This document shows, piece after piece, positions 39,915 to 48,352 of a stretch of DNA of 64,000 nt. The position numbers and the translations under genes were made by a program. The stretch's first letter is position 1, and each line of letters begins with the position of its first letter. Origin of the DNA: Pseudanabaena sp. UWO311 (lineage in GTDB: Bacteria > Cyanobacteriota > Cyanobacteriia > Pseudanabaenales > Pseudanabaenaceae); NCBI RefSeq assembly GCF_006937785.1, contig NZ_SJEE01000012.1:62001-126000 (forward strand), read 5' to 3'. Below the pieces are notes generated by a model, which did not search any database, was not told the origin of the DNA, and saw nothing but the letters and a program-made list of their open reading frames with translations.

Positions 39915-42071
39915 ATGATACTCGTTACGGTCGGTACTGAGCAATATCCATTTAATGCCTTGATGGATTGGGTTGACTTATTAATTAAAGAGGGAATAAT
40001 TAATGAGGAAGTAACCATTCAATATGGATCGTCAACACGATTTCCTGACGATGTTAAGGTAAGCAAAGTCATGCCTGAGTCGCAGTTTAGGAAATATATT
40101 GAGCAATCAAGCGCAGTAATCGCCCATTGCGGCGAGGGGACAGCTTTATTACTTGAAGACTTTGACAAGCCCTATATCTTAGTTCCACGAACATCAAAAT
40201 TCCATGAGCATGTGGACAATCATCAGCTTGAAATGGCTGATGACTTAGAAAACCAAGGCGTATTAATTGCCAGATCTCCTGCGGATTTAGCGAAATTCCT
40301 AAAATTAATTACCATTTCCCGCAAGGCTCTAACTTTTGCTGAGGATAAGTATCTATGTGATTATTTGAGCGATCGCTATCCTAGTCAAGACTACGCCAAA
40401 CTGATGTTGGTTTGCTCGTCGGGTGGTCATTTCAAAGGTCTTCAGGGGTTACGCCAATATTGGCAAACATATTCACAGAGAACTTGGATAACCTTTAAAA
40501 CTGGCACGACAGCAACGGAACTAACCGAAGAAAAAGCCTATTGGGCATATAGTCCTACCAATCGTAATATACCTAATTTAGTCAGGAATTTATTGTTAGC
40601 GATTCGTTTATTACGTAAAGAACGTCCTGCTTTGGTGCTCTCGACAGGGGCTGGAGTGTCAGTCCCGTTCTTGGTGGCTGCTAAGTATTTATGTAAAAGC
40701 AAAATAATTTTTGTAGAGTCCAAGACTCGTATCCGCGATTTAAGCCTCTCCGCTCGCCTCCTAAGAGCATTAAAAGCCTTAGATTTGCTGATTGTTCGGG
40801 CGGAGGAAATTGCTCACCTATACCCTGAAGCAGTATTTATCCCGATGGGAAGCGATCATGAATCGGTGAAGGTTGGCTTACAGGATGTCCAAATCGCTAG
40901 TTTTCATGACACCATCTTAATCAGCACACCCCAAAATATATTTAATCCCGAAGCACGTAAATTAAAAGATGATTTTCGGCAATTATGCCAAGAGGAAGAT
41001 AGCTTTCGCAAAATCATTATCGATATGTCGAAAACTAATTTCATCGATAGCTCAGGCGTTGGCGCTTTGGTATCTTGTTTAAAAGTCTTACGAGAAATGG
41101 ATAGTAAGTCAGACAATCTCGAACCAACTGAACTCGTGCTTTGGAGCGTCAATGTTCAAGTTCTAGCGGTTTTAAAGATGACTAATCTTGATGAGATTTT
41201 TCATATTGAACCAGCTACGCGCACTAATCGTTTCCCAAGTCGAAAAAGCTTGCGATCGCTTCAAAACAAATCCCATCGGATTGCCACCACTTTTCATCGT
41301 GTCTATCAGGCACTCATTAATATCCCTGTAATCTGTGCGATCGCCTATGTGATGTATTTTTTCTATCCTGCGATCGAGCTAGATCCTATTGTACCTGTGC
41401 ATCCATCAGTTCGTAGTTTCCCAAAACGACTCTTGGATATTGTAGGAGCTTTAATTGGCTTAAGCATAACTGCTATTTTGTTTGTGCCAATTGCGATCGC
41501 TATTAAGCTTGAGAGCCAAGGTCCGATTCTATTCAAACAAAAACGAGCAGGACTAATGAGCAAGCCTTTTGGGATTTGGAAGTTTCGCTCAATGGTAAAA
41601 AATGCTGAGATGTTGAAGCAAAAGGTTGCTAACGAAATTGCAGATTCTAGCACTGGGAAATCAACAGACAGAGATAACGGTAAGTTTTTCAAAAATAGTA
41701 ATGATCCTAGAATCACCAAGGTTGGGAAATTCCTCCGAAAAATGAGCTTCGATGAGTTTCCTCAATTTTGGAATATACTGATAGGAGATATGAGCCTGAT
41801 CGGAACCAGACCTCCAACTTTTGGTGAAGTTGGACTATATGAGCTAGAGAATGAGTATACTGACGAAAAAATGACTGAATGGAGTCGGCTTGATGTTAAG
41901 CCAGGACTAAGCGGAGTTTGGCAGGTTAGTGGCAGATCTTCTGTTCGGAGCTTTGAGGAGGTAATGAACTTTGATTTGACTTATAAAAAAAATTGGAACT
42001 TCGGATATGATCTCTGGCTTATCTGGAAAACTATTGCAGTCTTATTTGAAAGAAACAATGCCGCAGTCTAG
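39915..42071 (+). CDS. Four-domain exopolysaccharide protein: Alg13-like + Alg14-like + STAS + priming sugar transferase
   Basis: 718 residues. Residues 1-150 resemble PssE/Alg13 (MILVTVGTEQYPFNALMDWV; AVIAHCGEGTALLLEDFDKP). Residues 160-318 resemble PssD/Alg14 (LMLVCSSGGHFKGLQGLRQY; STGAGVSVPFLVAAKYL). Residues 322-432 form a STAS domain (IIIDMSKTNFIDSSGVGALV, with the serine pair). Residues 504-718 are a polyprenyl-phosphate sugar phosphotransferase (KRLLDIVGALIGL; LFKQKRAGLMSKPFGIWKFR; SLIGTRPPTFGEV; KPGLSGVWQVSGRS). It would load the first sugar on the lipid carrier and add the second, with a regulatory STAS part. First gene of the cluster; overlaps the next by 14 bases. Confidence 0.87.
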   Translation: MILVTVGTEQYPFNALMDWVDLLIKEGIINEEVTIQYGSSTRFPDDVKVSKVMPESQFRKYIEQSSAVIAHCGEGTALLLEDFDKPYILVPRTSKFHEHVDNHQLEMADDLENQGVLIARSPADLAKFLKLITISRKALTFAEDKYLCDYLSDRYPSQDYAKLMLVCSSGGHFKGLQGLRQYWQTYSQRTWITFKTGTTATELTEEKAYWAYSPTNRNIPNLVRNLLLAIRLLRKERPALVLSTGAGVSVPFLVAAKYLCKSKIIFVESKTRIRDLSLSARLLRALKALDLLIVRAEEIAHLYPEAVFIPMGSDHESVKVGLQDVQIASFHDTILISTPQNIFNPEARKLKDDFRQLCQEEDSFRKIIIDMSKTNFIDSSGVGALVSCLKVLREMDSKSDNLEPTELVLWSVNVQVLAVLKMTNLDEIFHIEPATRTNRFPSRKSLRSLQNKSHRIATTFHRVYQALINIPVICAIAYVMYFFYPAIELDPIVPVHPSVRSFPKRLLDIVGALIGLSITAILFVPIAIAIKLESQGPILFKQKRAGLMSKPFGIWKFRSMVKNAEMLKQKVANEIADSSTGKSTDRDNGKFFKNSNDPRITKVGKFLRKMSFDEFPQFWNILIGDMSLIGTRPPTFGEVGLYELENEYTDEKMTEWSRLDVKPGLSGVWQVSGRSSVRSFEEVMNFDLTYKKNWNFGYDLWLIWKTIAVLFERNNAAV

Positions 42072-43152
42072 CGATCGCAAGATCAAAACCAACAAAATGG
42101 AAGTCTTGGGAGCAATAGCGATCGCAACAATTGCGATTAACATTTTTGCTAGTCAACCTGTATCGGCTTTGCCTCTATCCCCAGGCGATCGCATTCGGTT
42201 GCTCATTCCAGAAGGTGAGTTATTTAATGGGATCTATGAAGTCGATACAGATGGAACAATAGCGATCCCTTATCTTCCAGCCATACCAGCTGTTGGTATA
42301 GAAATCCCGTTACTTCAGGAGCAAATTAAAAATCAGTTAATCGAGAAAAAATATTTTAGAGCAAGTTTTTTACAAGTCTCACTTACTCCACTAGTCTTGG
42401 CTCCAATCGAAGTAAATGTCTCTGGCGAAACTTTTCAGCCTGGACGGGTGCAAATCAATAACCGTAGTCCAGAAGTTCGTGCTCAGCAACTTTCTCAATC
42501 ATCAGGAGACTATGCTCCTGAAAGATTTTTGACTGCGGCTTTACGAGCAGCAGGGGGGGTAATGCCAACTGCTGATGTTACTCAAATTACTGTTATTCGC
42601 CAAAACAAGAAGATCACTGTTGATTTTACAGGGATTTTCTCTGGGGAAGATGTGACAGATATACCGCTAGTTGCAGGTGATGTGGTCATAGTTCCGAAAA
42701 GACTGGCAATTGATCCAAGGATTGTGCGTCCTTCTCAGATTACACCACCTGGTATTTTGGTTTTTTTATCTAATTTATCGATACCTGCTAATAGTAATTC
42801 CACGGCGGGGATTAACAAGGATTCTACAGGTTTCCCCTATGGAGCAAGATTTTCTCAAGCTGTGGTTGCCGCAAACTGCGTTGGAGGTACAACAACAACT
42901 AATGCTGCTCGTCGAGCAGTTCTTGTTCGCGTTAACCGTGCGACTGGCGAAACTGTAGCGATCGATCGAGCTGTTGAAGATTTAATCCGCAATTCCAAAG
43001 ATGATGTAACTAACCCTTTTTTAATGCCTCAAGACAGCGTTTCCTGCTATGATTCAACTGTTACAGAAGTACGAGGTGTTTTAGATTTTATTGGCGATAT
43101 TCTTAATCCAATAAAATTGATTCGAGATATTTTTAGTGGGAGTAATCTATGA
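42058..43152 (+). CDS. Outer-membrane polysaccharide export protein (Wza-like, OPX)
   Basis: About 364 residues from ATG 42058. A membrane or signal segment (MEVLGAIAIATIAINIFA, then SQPVSA) leads to the polysaccharide export domain, LPLSPGDRIRLLIPEGELFN to about residue 125. SLBB-like parts follow (VNVSGETFQPGRVQI; AGDVVIVPKRLAI). It forms the exit channel for the polymer. Coupled on both sides: it overlaps the previous gene by 14 bases and the next by four. Confidence 0.87.
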   Translation: MPQSSDRKIKTNKMEVLGAIAIATIAINIFASQPVSALPLSPGDRIRLLIPEGELFNGIYEVDTDGTIAIPYLPAIPAVGIEIPLLQEQIKNQLIEKKYFRASFLQVSLTPLVLAPIEVNVSGETFQPGRVQINNRSPEVRAQQLSQSSGDYAPERFLTAALRAAGGVMPTADVTQITVIRQNKKITVDFTGIFSGEDVTDIPLVAGDVVIVPKRLAIDPRIVRPSQITPPGILVFLSNLSIPANSNSTAGINKDSTGFPYGARFSQAVVAANCVGGTTTTNAARRAVLVRVNRATGETVAIDRAVEDLIRNSKDDVTNPFLMPQDSVSCYDSTVTEVRGVLDFIGDILNPIKLIRDIFSGSNL

Positions 43153-44636
43153 GTAAGGAACCTACTATAGAAAATATCGATCTAGAATCTCCTAAACAAT
43201 CGCCAAGTTCGGGATGGTGGGTTTATTTGGTATTGGGATTAGTTCTCAATGTGGGGATTTGGGCAGGAGCGCTGTTGTATTTAAAAATAGCTAAGCCTAA
43301 GTATGTTAGTAAAATGGCAATTATTTTACCAGGAGGAAATGTGGGGGCTAATGTGAATCTACCAACCATCGGTCAAGCTTCTTCTTCCAGTACTGCTAAT
43401 TCTGGGGGGTCTTCCCTAGATCCTCGGGCAAATTATCAATACATTCTCAACGATGAACCTGTATTAGAAGAAACGGCTAAATTTCTAAATATCAAGACAT
43501 CAGAATTAGGAAAGCCCAAAAGTAAGTTAATTGATAATACTTCCATATTACAAGTAGAGATTGAAGCACCTACTGCTGAAGCAGCCCAAGAAAGGGGATT
43601 TGCGCTTCATAAGAAGCTCATGGAAAAAGTGAATAAGTTGCGTCAAGATGAAATTTCCAAGAGAGATGATGGTACGCAGGTAACGCTGGATTCAGCAAAA
43701 ATCAAATTAGCAGAGACGCAACAGAAATTAGCGGCTTATAAAAGCCGATCTGGTCTAAGTACCACTGAGCAGGTGAAAGAAGTAGCTGTCAGCCTAGAGC
43801 AATTACGGAAACAAAGAGCGGAAATGCTTGCTCAAGATATATTATTAAGCGATCGCCTTCAGCAATTGTCTGACAGTCTAGGATTGAGTGTAAATGAAGC
43901 TAGTGATGCCTTTACATTACAGTCAGATCCAATTTATCAACAGAGCCTCAGAGATTACAGTGACTCAACTGCAACTTTGACGGTTCTAAATTCTAAATGG
44001 GGCGAAAATCATCCTAATGTGGTTAAAGAATTGGCCCGTCAACGCAATGCTAGTGAAGCCGTTACCAATCGCGCTAGTTTTCTATTAAAGCGGCGCTCAA
44101 ATTTGCAAGAGCTTGCCAAACTAAATTTAAATGTGGCGGGGAGCACTGGCAAAGAAAGCCTCTATCGTGATTTGGTGGCAGTTCAGGCGGAGCAGAGAGG
44201 AGTGTCTGGTCAAGCGGATGAAATCAGTCGCCAAATTGAAAATTTTGACAATCGATTGCGTGACTTGACCCAAAAACAATTGGAACTCGATCGCTTACAA
44301 CGGGATGCTCAAGTTGCCGAAGCTGTTTTCGCTTCTTCCCTTGCCAAAATTGATTTAAGCAAGTCTGATATCTTTACCGCCTATCCCTTAGCCCAACTAC
44401 TTTCACCGCCCAGCTTAGCCGATGAGCCTGCATCCCCACAACCAAAAATTGTTTTAGCTGGTGCATTTGTGGGATCACTATTTGTATCCATAGGTACATT
44501 TTTGCTATGGAAGCGGAATTTGATGATCCTGAAACGCAACAAAGAGTTTGAGTATGGGGAAATTGACCATCCTGAAGTGAAGGAGTTACCCACTTTACGC
44601 GCTATCCCTAATAGCGATCGCAGCAAAATGGGATAG
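43149..44636 (+). CDS. Chain-length regulator (Wzc/GumC-like PCP, no kinase)
   Basis: 495 residues. N-terminal membrane helix near 22-46 (WWVYLVLGLVLNVGIWAGAL) and a C-terminal one near 438-458 frame a long coiled-coil part (LDSAKIKLAETQQKLAAYKS; VTNRASFLLKRRSNLQELA). There is no Walker motif, so it lacks the tyrosine kinase of full Wzc proteins. It bridges the inner membrane to the OPX channel. Start overlaps the OPX stop (ATGA). Confidence 0.87.
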   Translation: MSKEPTIENIDLESPKQSPSSGWWVYLVLGLVLNVGIWAGALLYLKIAKPKYVSKMAIILPGGNVGANVNLPTIGQASSSSTANSGGSSLDPRANYQYILNDEPVLEETAKFLNIKTSELGKPKSKLIDNTSILQVEIEAPTAEAAQERGFALHKKLMEKVNKLRQDEISKRDDGTQVTLDSAKIKLAETQQKLAAYKSRSGLSTTEQVKEVAVSLEQLRKQRAEMLAQDILLSDRLQQLSDSLGLSVNEASDAFTLQSDPIYQQSLRDYSDSTATLTVLNSKWGENHPNVVKELARQRNASEAVTNRASFLLKRRSNLQELAKLNLNVAGSTGKESLYRDLVAVQAEQRGVSGQADEISRQIENFDNRLRDLTQKQLELDRLQRDAQVAEAVFASSLAKIDLSKSDIFTAYPLAQLLSPPSLADEPASPQPKIVLAGAFVGSLFVSIGTFLLWKRNLMILKRNKEFEYGEIDHPEVKELPTLRAIPNSDRSKMG

Positions 44637-44641
44637 CCACT

Positions 44642-46003
44642 ATGAACATCGCCAAAATTTTCCAGACCCCTGAACATTTAAGAATCACTCCAGAAAACCT
44701 CGAAGAGAAATTGGTGTGGTATGCGATCGTGGGAACTTTTGCGATTTATTTTATTGGTGGTCTATACGTCCTTGGTGCAGTTTTACCTTGGCTCTTATTG
44801 GGATGTTTATGCTTGCGTTGGTGGTGTCAGAATCCCAATACACCTTTATGGGAGCGTATTCGTGTTCCTGTTGGAGTTTGGATTTGGATTGGTGGCATGA
44901 TGCTAATGCAATTGTCTCTAATCATGGGGCATCTAGATTATTACTTAGATATGGGACAGATTATTAAATCCTCCATTGGCTGGGCAAAGGGATGGGCGCT
45001 CTTGGCTTTGTTCCCAATGGCAGGATGCTTGCCAATTCGACCAAAGTTACTCTATCGGGCGGCTGCCTTGGTCTGTACGATGGTGTTTTTGTTCTCTCCG
45101 ATCTTTATTGCCGCTTACTATGTCAAACTTCCCGAAAAACTATTTATTTCTCCATTGCAAGCAATCGGTGGCCCTGGCCCAGAATTTTTTGAATTCCGTC
45201 TCTATGAAATTGACCCAGGAGACAATACGCCACGTTGGCGATTATTTACCCCATGGGCTCCAGCATTAGGCTTTGTCGCTAACATTTACTTCTTTATGAT
45301 CTTGCGTGAACCTTGCAAAAAATGGAAGTACCTCGGTATCGCTGGCTGCATTATGATGTGTCAGATTTCCAAATCTCGGTTAGCCTTGCTCTGTTTACCT
45401 GTAGTTTGGATTTTAGTAGAACTCCTATCACGAATTTCTCGAGCACTTTCGTTGATGATCACAGGAGCGATCGCAAGTACTGGGGGAGTTACTCTGCCCA
45501 TGTTATCTGAAGGACTGGAAAAATTTTCGGAACAATTTACCGCCGCTCGTAAAGATTCTTCAAGGGTAAGAGCAGCCCTCGGCAGAATTGCGATCGAACG
45601 TTGGCAAAATGAAGCGCCAATATGGGGGCATGGCATCGTCGAGAGCGGGCCGCATATGGTGGAATATATGCCGATTGGCTCCCATCACACTTGGTATGGA
45701 TTGCTTTTTGTCAAAGGGATAGTGGGCTTTGGGGCTCTAGCAATTCCAATAATCTATAGCTTTATTGATTTGCTGATCAAGTCTCAACGTAGTGATACTG
45801 CGAAGTTGGGCTTAACGATGTTGCTGGTAATTTTTCTATATACCTTTGGCGAAAATTTAGAAATTCTTGCCTATTTATACTGGCCAGGACTACTCGGGAT
45901 CGGTATGGGATTTCTAGAGCGTCCTCTTGAGAAACCGATTGAAGCGATCGCCCAAAACACGAATAAAACTACTAATATAAATACGGAAGAATTGACCCCA
46001 TGA
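44642..46003 (+). CDS. O-antigen ligase/polymerase-like membrane protein (Wzy-type)
   Basis: 453 residues with about ten hydrophobic segments and a larger loop (residues 265-345) holding RVRAALGRIAIERWQNEAPI and the family-like GHGIVESGPHMVEYMPIGSH then HHTWYGLLFVKGIVGF. This layout fits Wzy polymerases or WaaL ligases, which join repeat units. Placed five bases after the chain-length gene and overlapping the next by four. Confidence 0.82.
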   Translation: MNIAKIFQTPEHLRITPENLEEKLVWYAIVGTFAIYFIGGLYVLGAVLPWLLLGCLCLRWWCQNPNTPLWERIRVPVGVWIWIGGMMLMQLSLIMGHLDYYLDMGQIIKSSIGWAKGWALLALFPMAGCLPIRPKLLYRAAALVCTMVFLFSPIFIAAYYVKLPEKLFISPLQAIGGPGPEFFEFRLYEIDPGDNTPRWRLFTPWAPALGFVANIYFFMILREPCKKWKYLGIAGCIMMCQISKSRLALLCLPVVWILVELLSRISRALSLMITGAIASTGGVTLPMLSEGLEKFSEQFTAARKDSSRVRAALGRIAIERWQNEAPIWGHGIVESGPHMVEYMPIGSHHTWYGLLFVKGIVGFGALAIPIIYSFIDLLIKSQRSDTAKLGLTMLLVIFLYTFGENLEILAYLYWPGLLGIGMGFLERPLEKPIEAIAQNTNKTTNINTEELTP

Positions 46004-47016
46004 CATTGCCAACTGAGTTTAAGAAACCCAAGCCCAAAGTTATCCATCTACTTAGCGATCGCAATGTAGGTGGCATTAAAAGTACTAGTAGCAGTCTCAC
46101 TAATTCTCGGCTCAAAGAAAAGTTTGAATTTCTATTTCTCTCCGAGAGCGAAGCCTTAGCTAAATTGTCAGAAATCAAACCCGATGTCGTAATTTGGCAT
46201 GATCCCTGCTCATGGCGATCTCTATGGCGATTAATTCGCTTCCGCTTGGCGACTAAATTATTAATCCAAGAACACCATTACTCTGAAAGCTTTGAATATT
46301 GGAAAGTGCGATCGCCTTGGCGATTTCGCATCATGTTGCGAATTAGCTACGGGATTGCTCAGTTAGTAGTTGCTATTTCAGAAGGACAAAAAAATTGGAT
46401 GCGATCGCATCACCTTGTGCAATTAAAAAATCTGGCAATGATCCAGCAATGTCGAACCCTCGATCAGTTTTTCTCTGTACCTGAAAAGCCTCGTAGCAAG
46501 ATCCTTGTACTTGGAGCTTATGGAAGATTTGATCAGCAAAAAGGCTTTGACACATTGCTCAGAGCGATGCAACAAGTCAAAACCCCCGATATTAAATTAC
46601 TAATTGGCGGTTATGGCGAACATGAGGACTTATTGCGATCTCTGGCGGCTGGTGATCCCCGTATTCATTTTGTCGGTTCTCTATCTGATGTACCTTCATT
46701 TTTAGCTCAATGTGATGTAGTAGTGATACCTTCCAACTGGGAACCGTGGGGTAATGTTTGTTTAGAGTCCAAAGCCGCAGCAAAAGCCGTGATTGTTTCG
46801 CAGGTCGATGGACTCAGCGAACAAGTTGCTAACTGTGGGCTGCTCGTACCTCCAAACGATCCAACATCTTTAGCTAAAGCCATCAATATGGTTGATGAAA
46901 TGTCTGCCGAAGACTTGATTACATGGGGGAAGACTGGAAGACAGTTGGTCGTTAATGCTTGGGAAGATTACTTGATTTCTTGGGAGGGCTTACTATGTCG
47001 GCTATTAGCAAGTTAA
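46000..47016 (+). CDS. Glycosyltransferase family 4
   Basis: 338 residues, GT-B fold. The donor-binding half reads LGAYGRFDQQKGFDTLLRAM, then IGGYGEHEDL and VVIPSNWEPWGNVCLESKAA, the EX7E motif of GT4 enzymes. The N-terminal half has VIHLLSDRNVGGIKSTSSSL. It adds a sugar to the lipid-linked repeat unit; which sugar is unknown. Confidence 0.87.
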   Translation: MTLPTEFKKPKPKVIHLLSDRNVGGIKSTSSSLTNSRLKEKFEFLFLSESEALAKLSEIKPDVVIWHDPCSWRSLWRLIRFRLATKLLIQEHHYSESFEYWKVRSPWRFRIMLRISYGIAQLVVAISEGQKNWMRSHHLVQLKNLAMIQQCRTLDQFFSVPEKPRSKILVLGAYGRFDQQKGFDTLLRAMQQVKTPDIKLLIGGYGEHEDLLRSLAAGDPRIHFVGSLSDVPSFLAQCDVVVIPSNWEPWGNVCLESKAAAKAVIVSQVDGLSEQVANCGLLVPPNDPTSLAKAINMVDEMSAEDLITWGKTGRQLVVNAWEDYLISWEGLLCRLLAS

Positions 47017-48254
47017 TAGATACAGTCAAACAAAAACTAGCTAGTCGATTCCTCCAAAATTTAGGTTGGCTAGGTTTATCGGAACTGTTTATTCGGATCT
47101 CAAGGTTAGCGGCTACTGTTATCCTCGCAAGACAGCTTTCTAAATATGAATATGGATTAGCAGCTTTAATTCTCACTACCAACACTTTTATAGAAGTGTT
47201 TACCCAAAATGGTATTTGGGATAAGCTAGTTCAAGCAGATGAAAAAGATATAGAAACCTTGTCTCAAACTTCATATTGCCTGAACTGGATCGTCTGTTCC
47301 GTTCTATTTCTTCTCCAATGCTTTATTGCTTTTCCTATAGCTTGGTTCTATCAAGATCAAAATTTGATTTTACCGATTTGTGCGATGGCTTTTGTTTATC
47401 TGCTAATACCATTCGGACTAGTCCAAGCTTCACTATCCCAGCGCGAAAATCGCCTGCATGTTCTAGCTTTAGCTAATGGGGTACAAGTTTCTCTTGACAA
47501 CGTCTTAACAATTGTTCTAGCTTTTTGCGGTATCGGAGTTTGGGCAGTCATTCTACCCAAAGTCATTGTTGCACCGATTTGGGTGGCAATCAATTACTTT
47601 AACCAATCATGGCGACCTAGCAAGGAGTTCTCACTTAAAGGATGGCAGGAAATTATTCGTTTTGGTCGTAGCATTTTAGGGATCAAGACAATGAATACGC
47701 TTAGAAATAACCTTGATTACTTGATAGCGGGTAAATTCCTTGGGGTTGAGTCACTGGGAATTTATTACTTTGCATTTAATGCAGGATTGGGAATTAGTAT
47801 GAGTGCGATCGAGGCTCTAGACTCAGCACTATTTCCCCATTTATGTGCTGCTCGTGGTGAACCAGATAAATTTAAAGAACGTTACTTTAGCAGCCTTAAA
47901 ACGATCGCTTGGATTGTTGTACCACTTGTGCTCTTGCAGTCTAGTCTTGCACCAATTTATGTGCCAATCATTTTCAGTGCTAAGTGGTTGCCAGCTATAC
48001 CAATTTTGATCTTGATTTGTCTTTCTGCTATTCCTCGACCTTTTGCTAATGCTGCTGCAAGAGCATTATGGGCTTTGGATAAACCAGATTGGGATCTTAA
48101 ATGGAATATATTCTTCACGGGTTTCTTTGCGATCGCATTACTGATAGGCGTAAATTGGAATATCATCGGTATCGCTGTAGCTGTGCTTTTGGCGCATTGG
48201 CTCGCTTTACCAATTTATACTCTTTGGGTAAATCGATATGTTCGCTCTTTATAG
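46995..48254 (+). CDS. Polysaccharide flippase (Wzx-like, MOP superfamily)
   Basis: About 419 residues with 11-12 membrane helices. The N-terminus LGWLGLSELFIRISRLAATV, then ILARQLSKYEYGLAALILT is typical of the polysaccharide synthase family that flips lipid-linked repeat units. The ATG at 46995 with GGGAGGG (46982-46988) is chosen; it lies inside the end of the GT4 gene (22-base overlap). A 45-bp palindrome follows four bases after the stop. Confidence 0.87.
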   Translation: MSAISKLIDTVKQKLASRFLQNLGWLGLSELFIRISRLAATVILARQLSKYEYGLAALILTTNTFIEVFTQNGIWDKLVQADEKDIETLSQTSYCLNWIVCSVLFLLQCFIAFPIAWFYQDQNLILPICAMAFVYLLIPFGLVQASLSQRENRLHVLALANGVQVSLDNVLTIVLAFCGIGVWAVILPKVIVAPIWVAINYFNQSWRPSKEFSLKGWQEIIRFGRSILGIKTMNTLRNNLDYLIAGKFLGVESLGIYYFAFNAGLGISMSAIEALDSALFPHLCAARGEPDKFKERYFSSLKTIAWIVVPLVLLQSSLAPIYVPIIFSAKWLPAIPILILICLSAIPRPFANAAARALWALDKPDWDLKWNIFFTGFFAIALLIGVNWNIIGIAVAVLLAHWLALPIYTLWVNRYVRSL

Positions 48255-48257
48255 CTG

Positions 48258-48302
48258 TCAAACCCAAAATAGAGTTGCGCCGCAACTCTATTTTGGGTTT
48301 GA
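48258..48302. repeat. Perfect palindrome after the flippase gene
   Basis: TCAAACCCAAAATAGAGTTG and complement with a single-base centre, 22-bp arms. Same subgroup as 23092 and 51278 (AAACCCAAAA..AGAGTTGCG). Confidence 0.85.
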
Positions 48303-48352
48303 CCTCTTCAACTTGTATTTTATTAATTATTTTCTAAAAGGATGTTTGGAAT

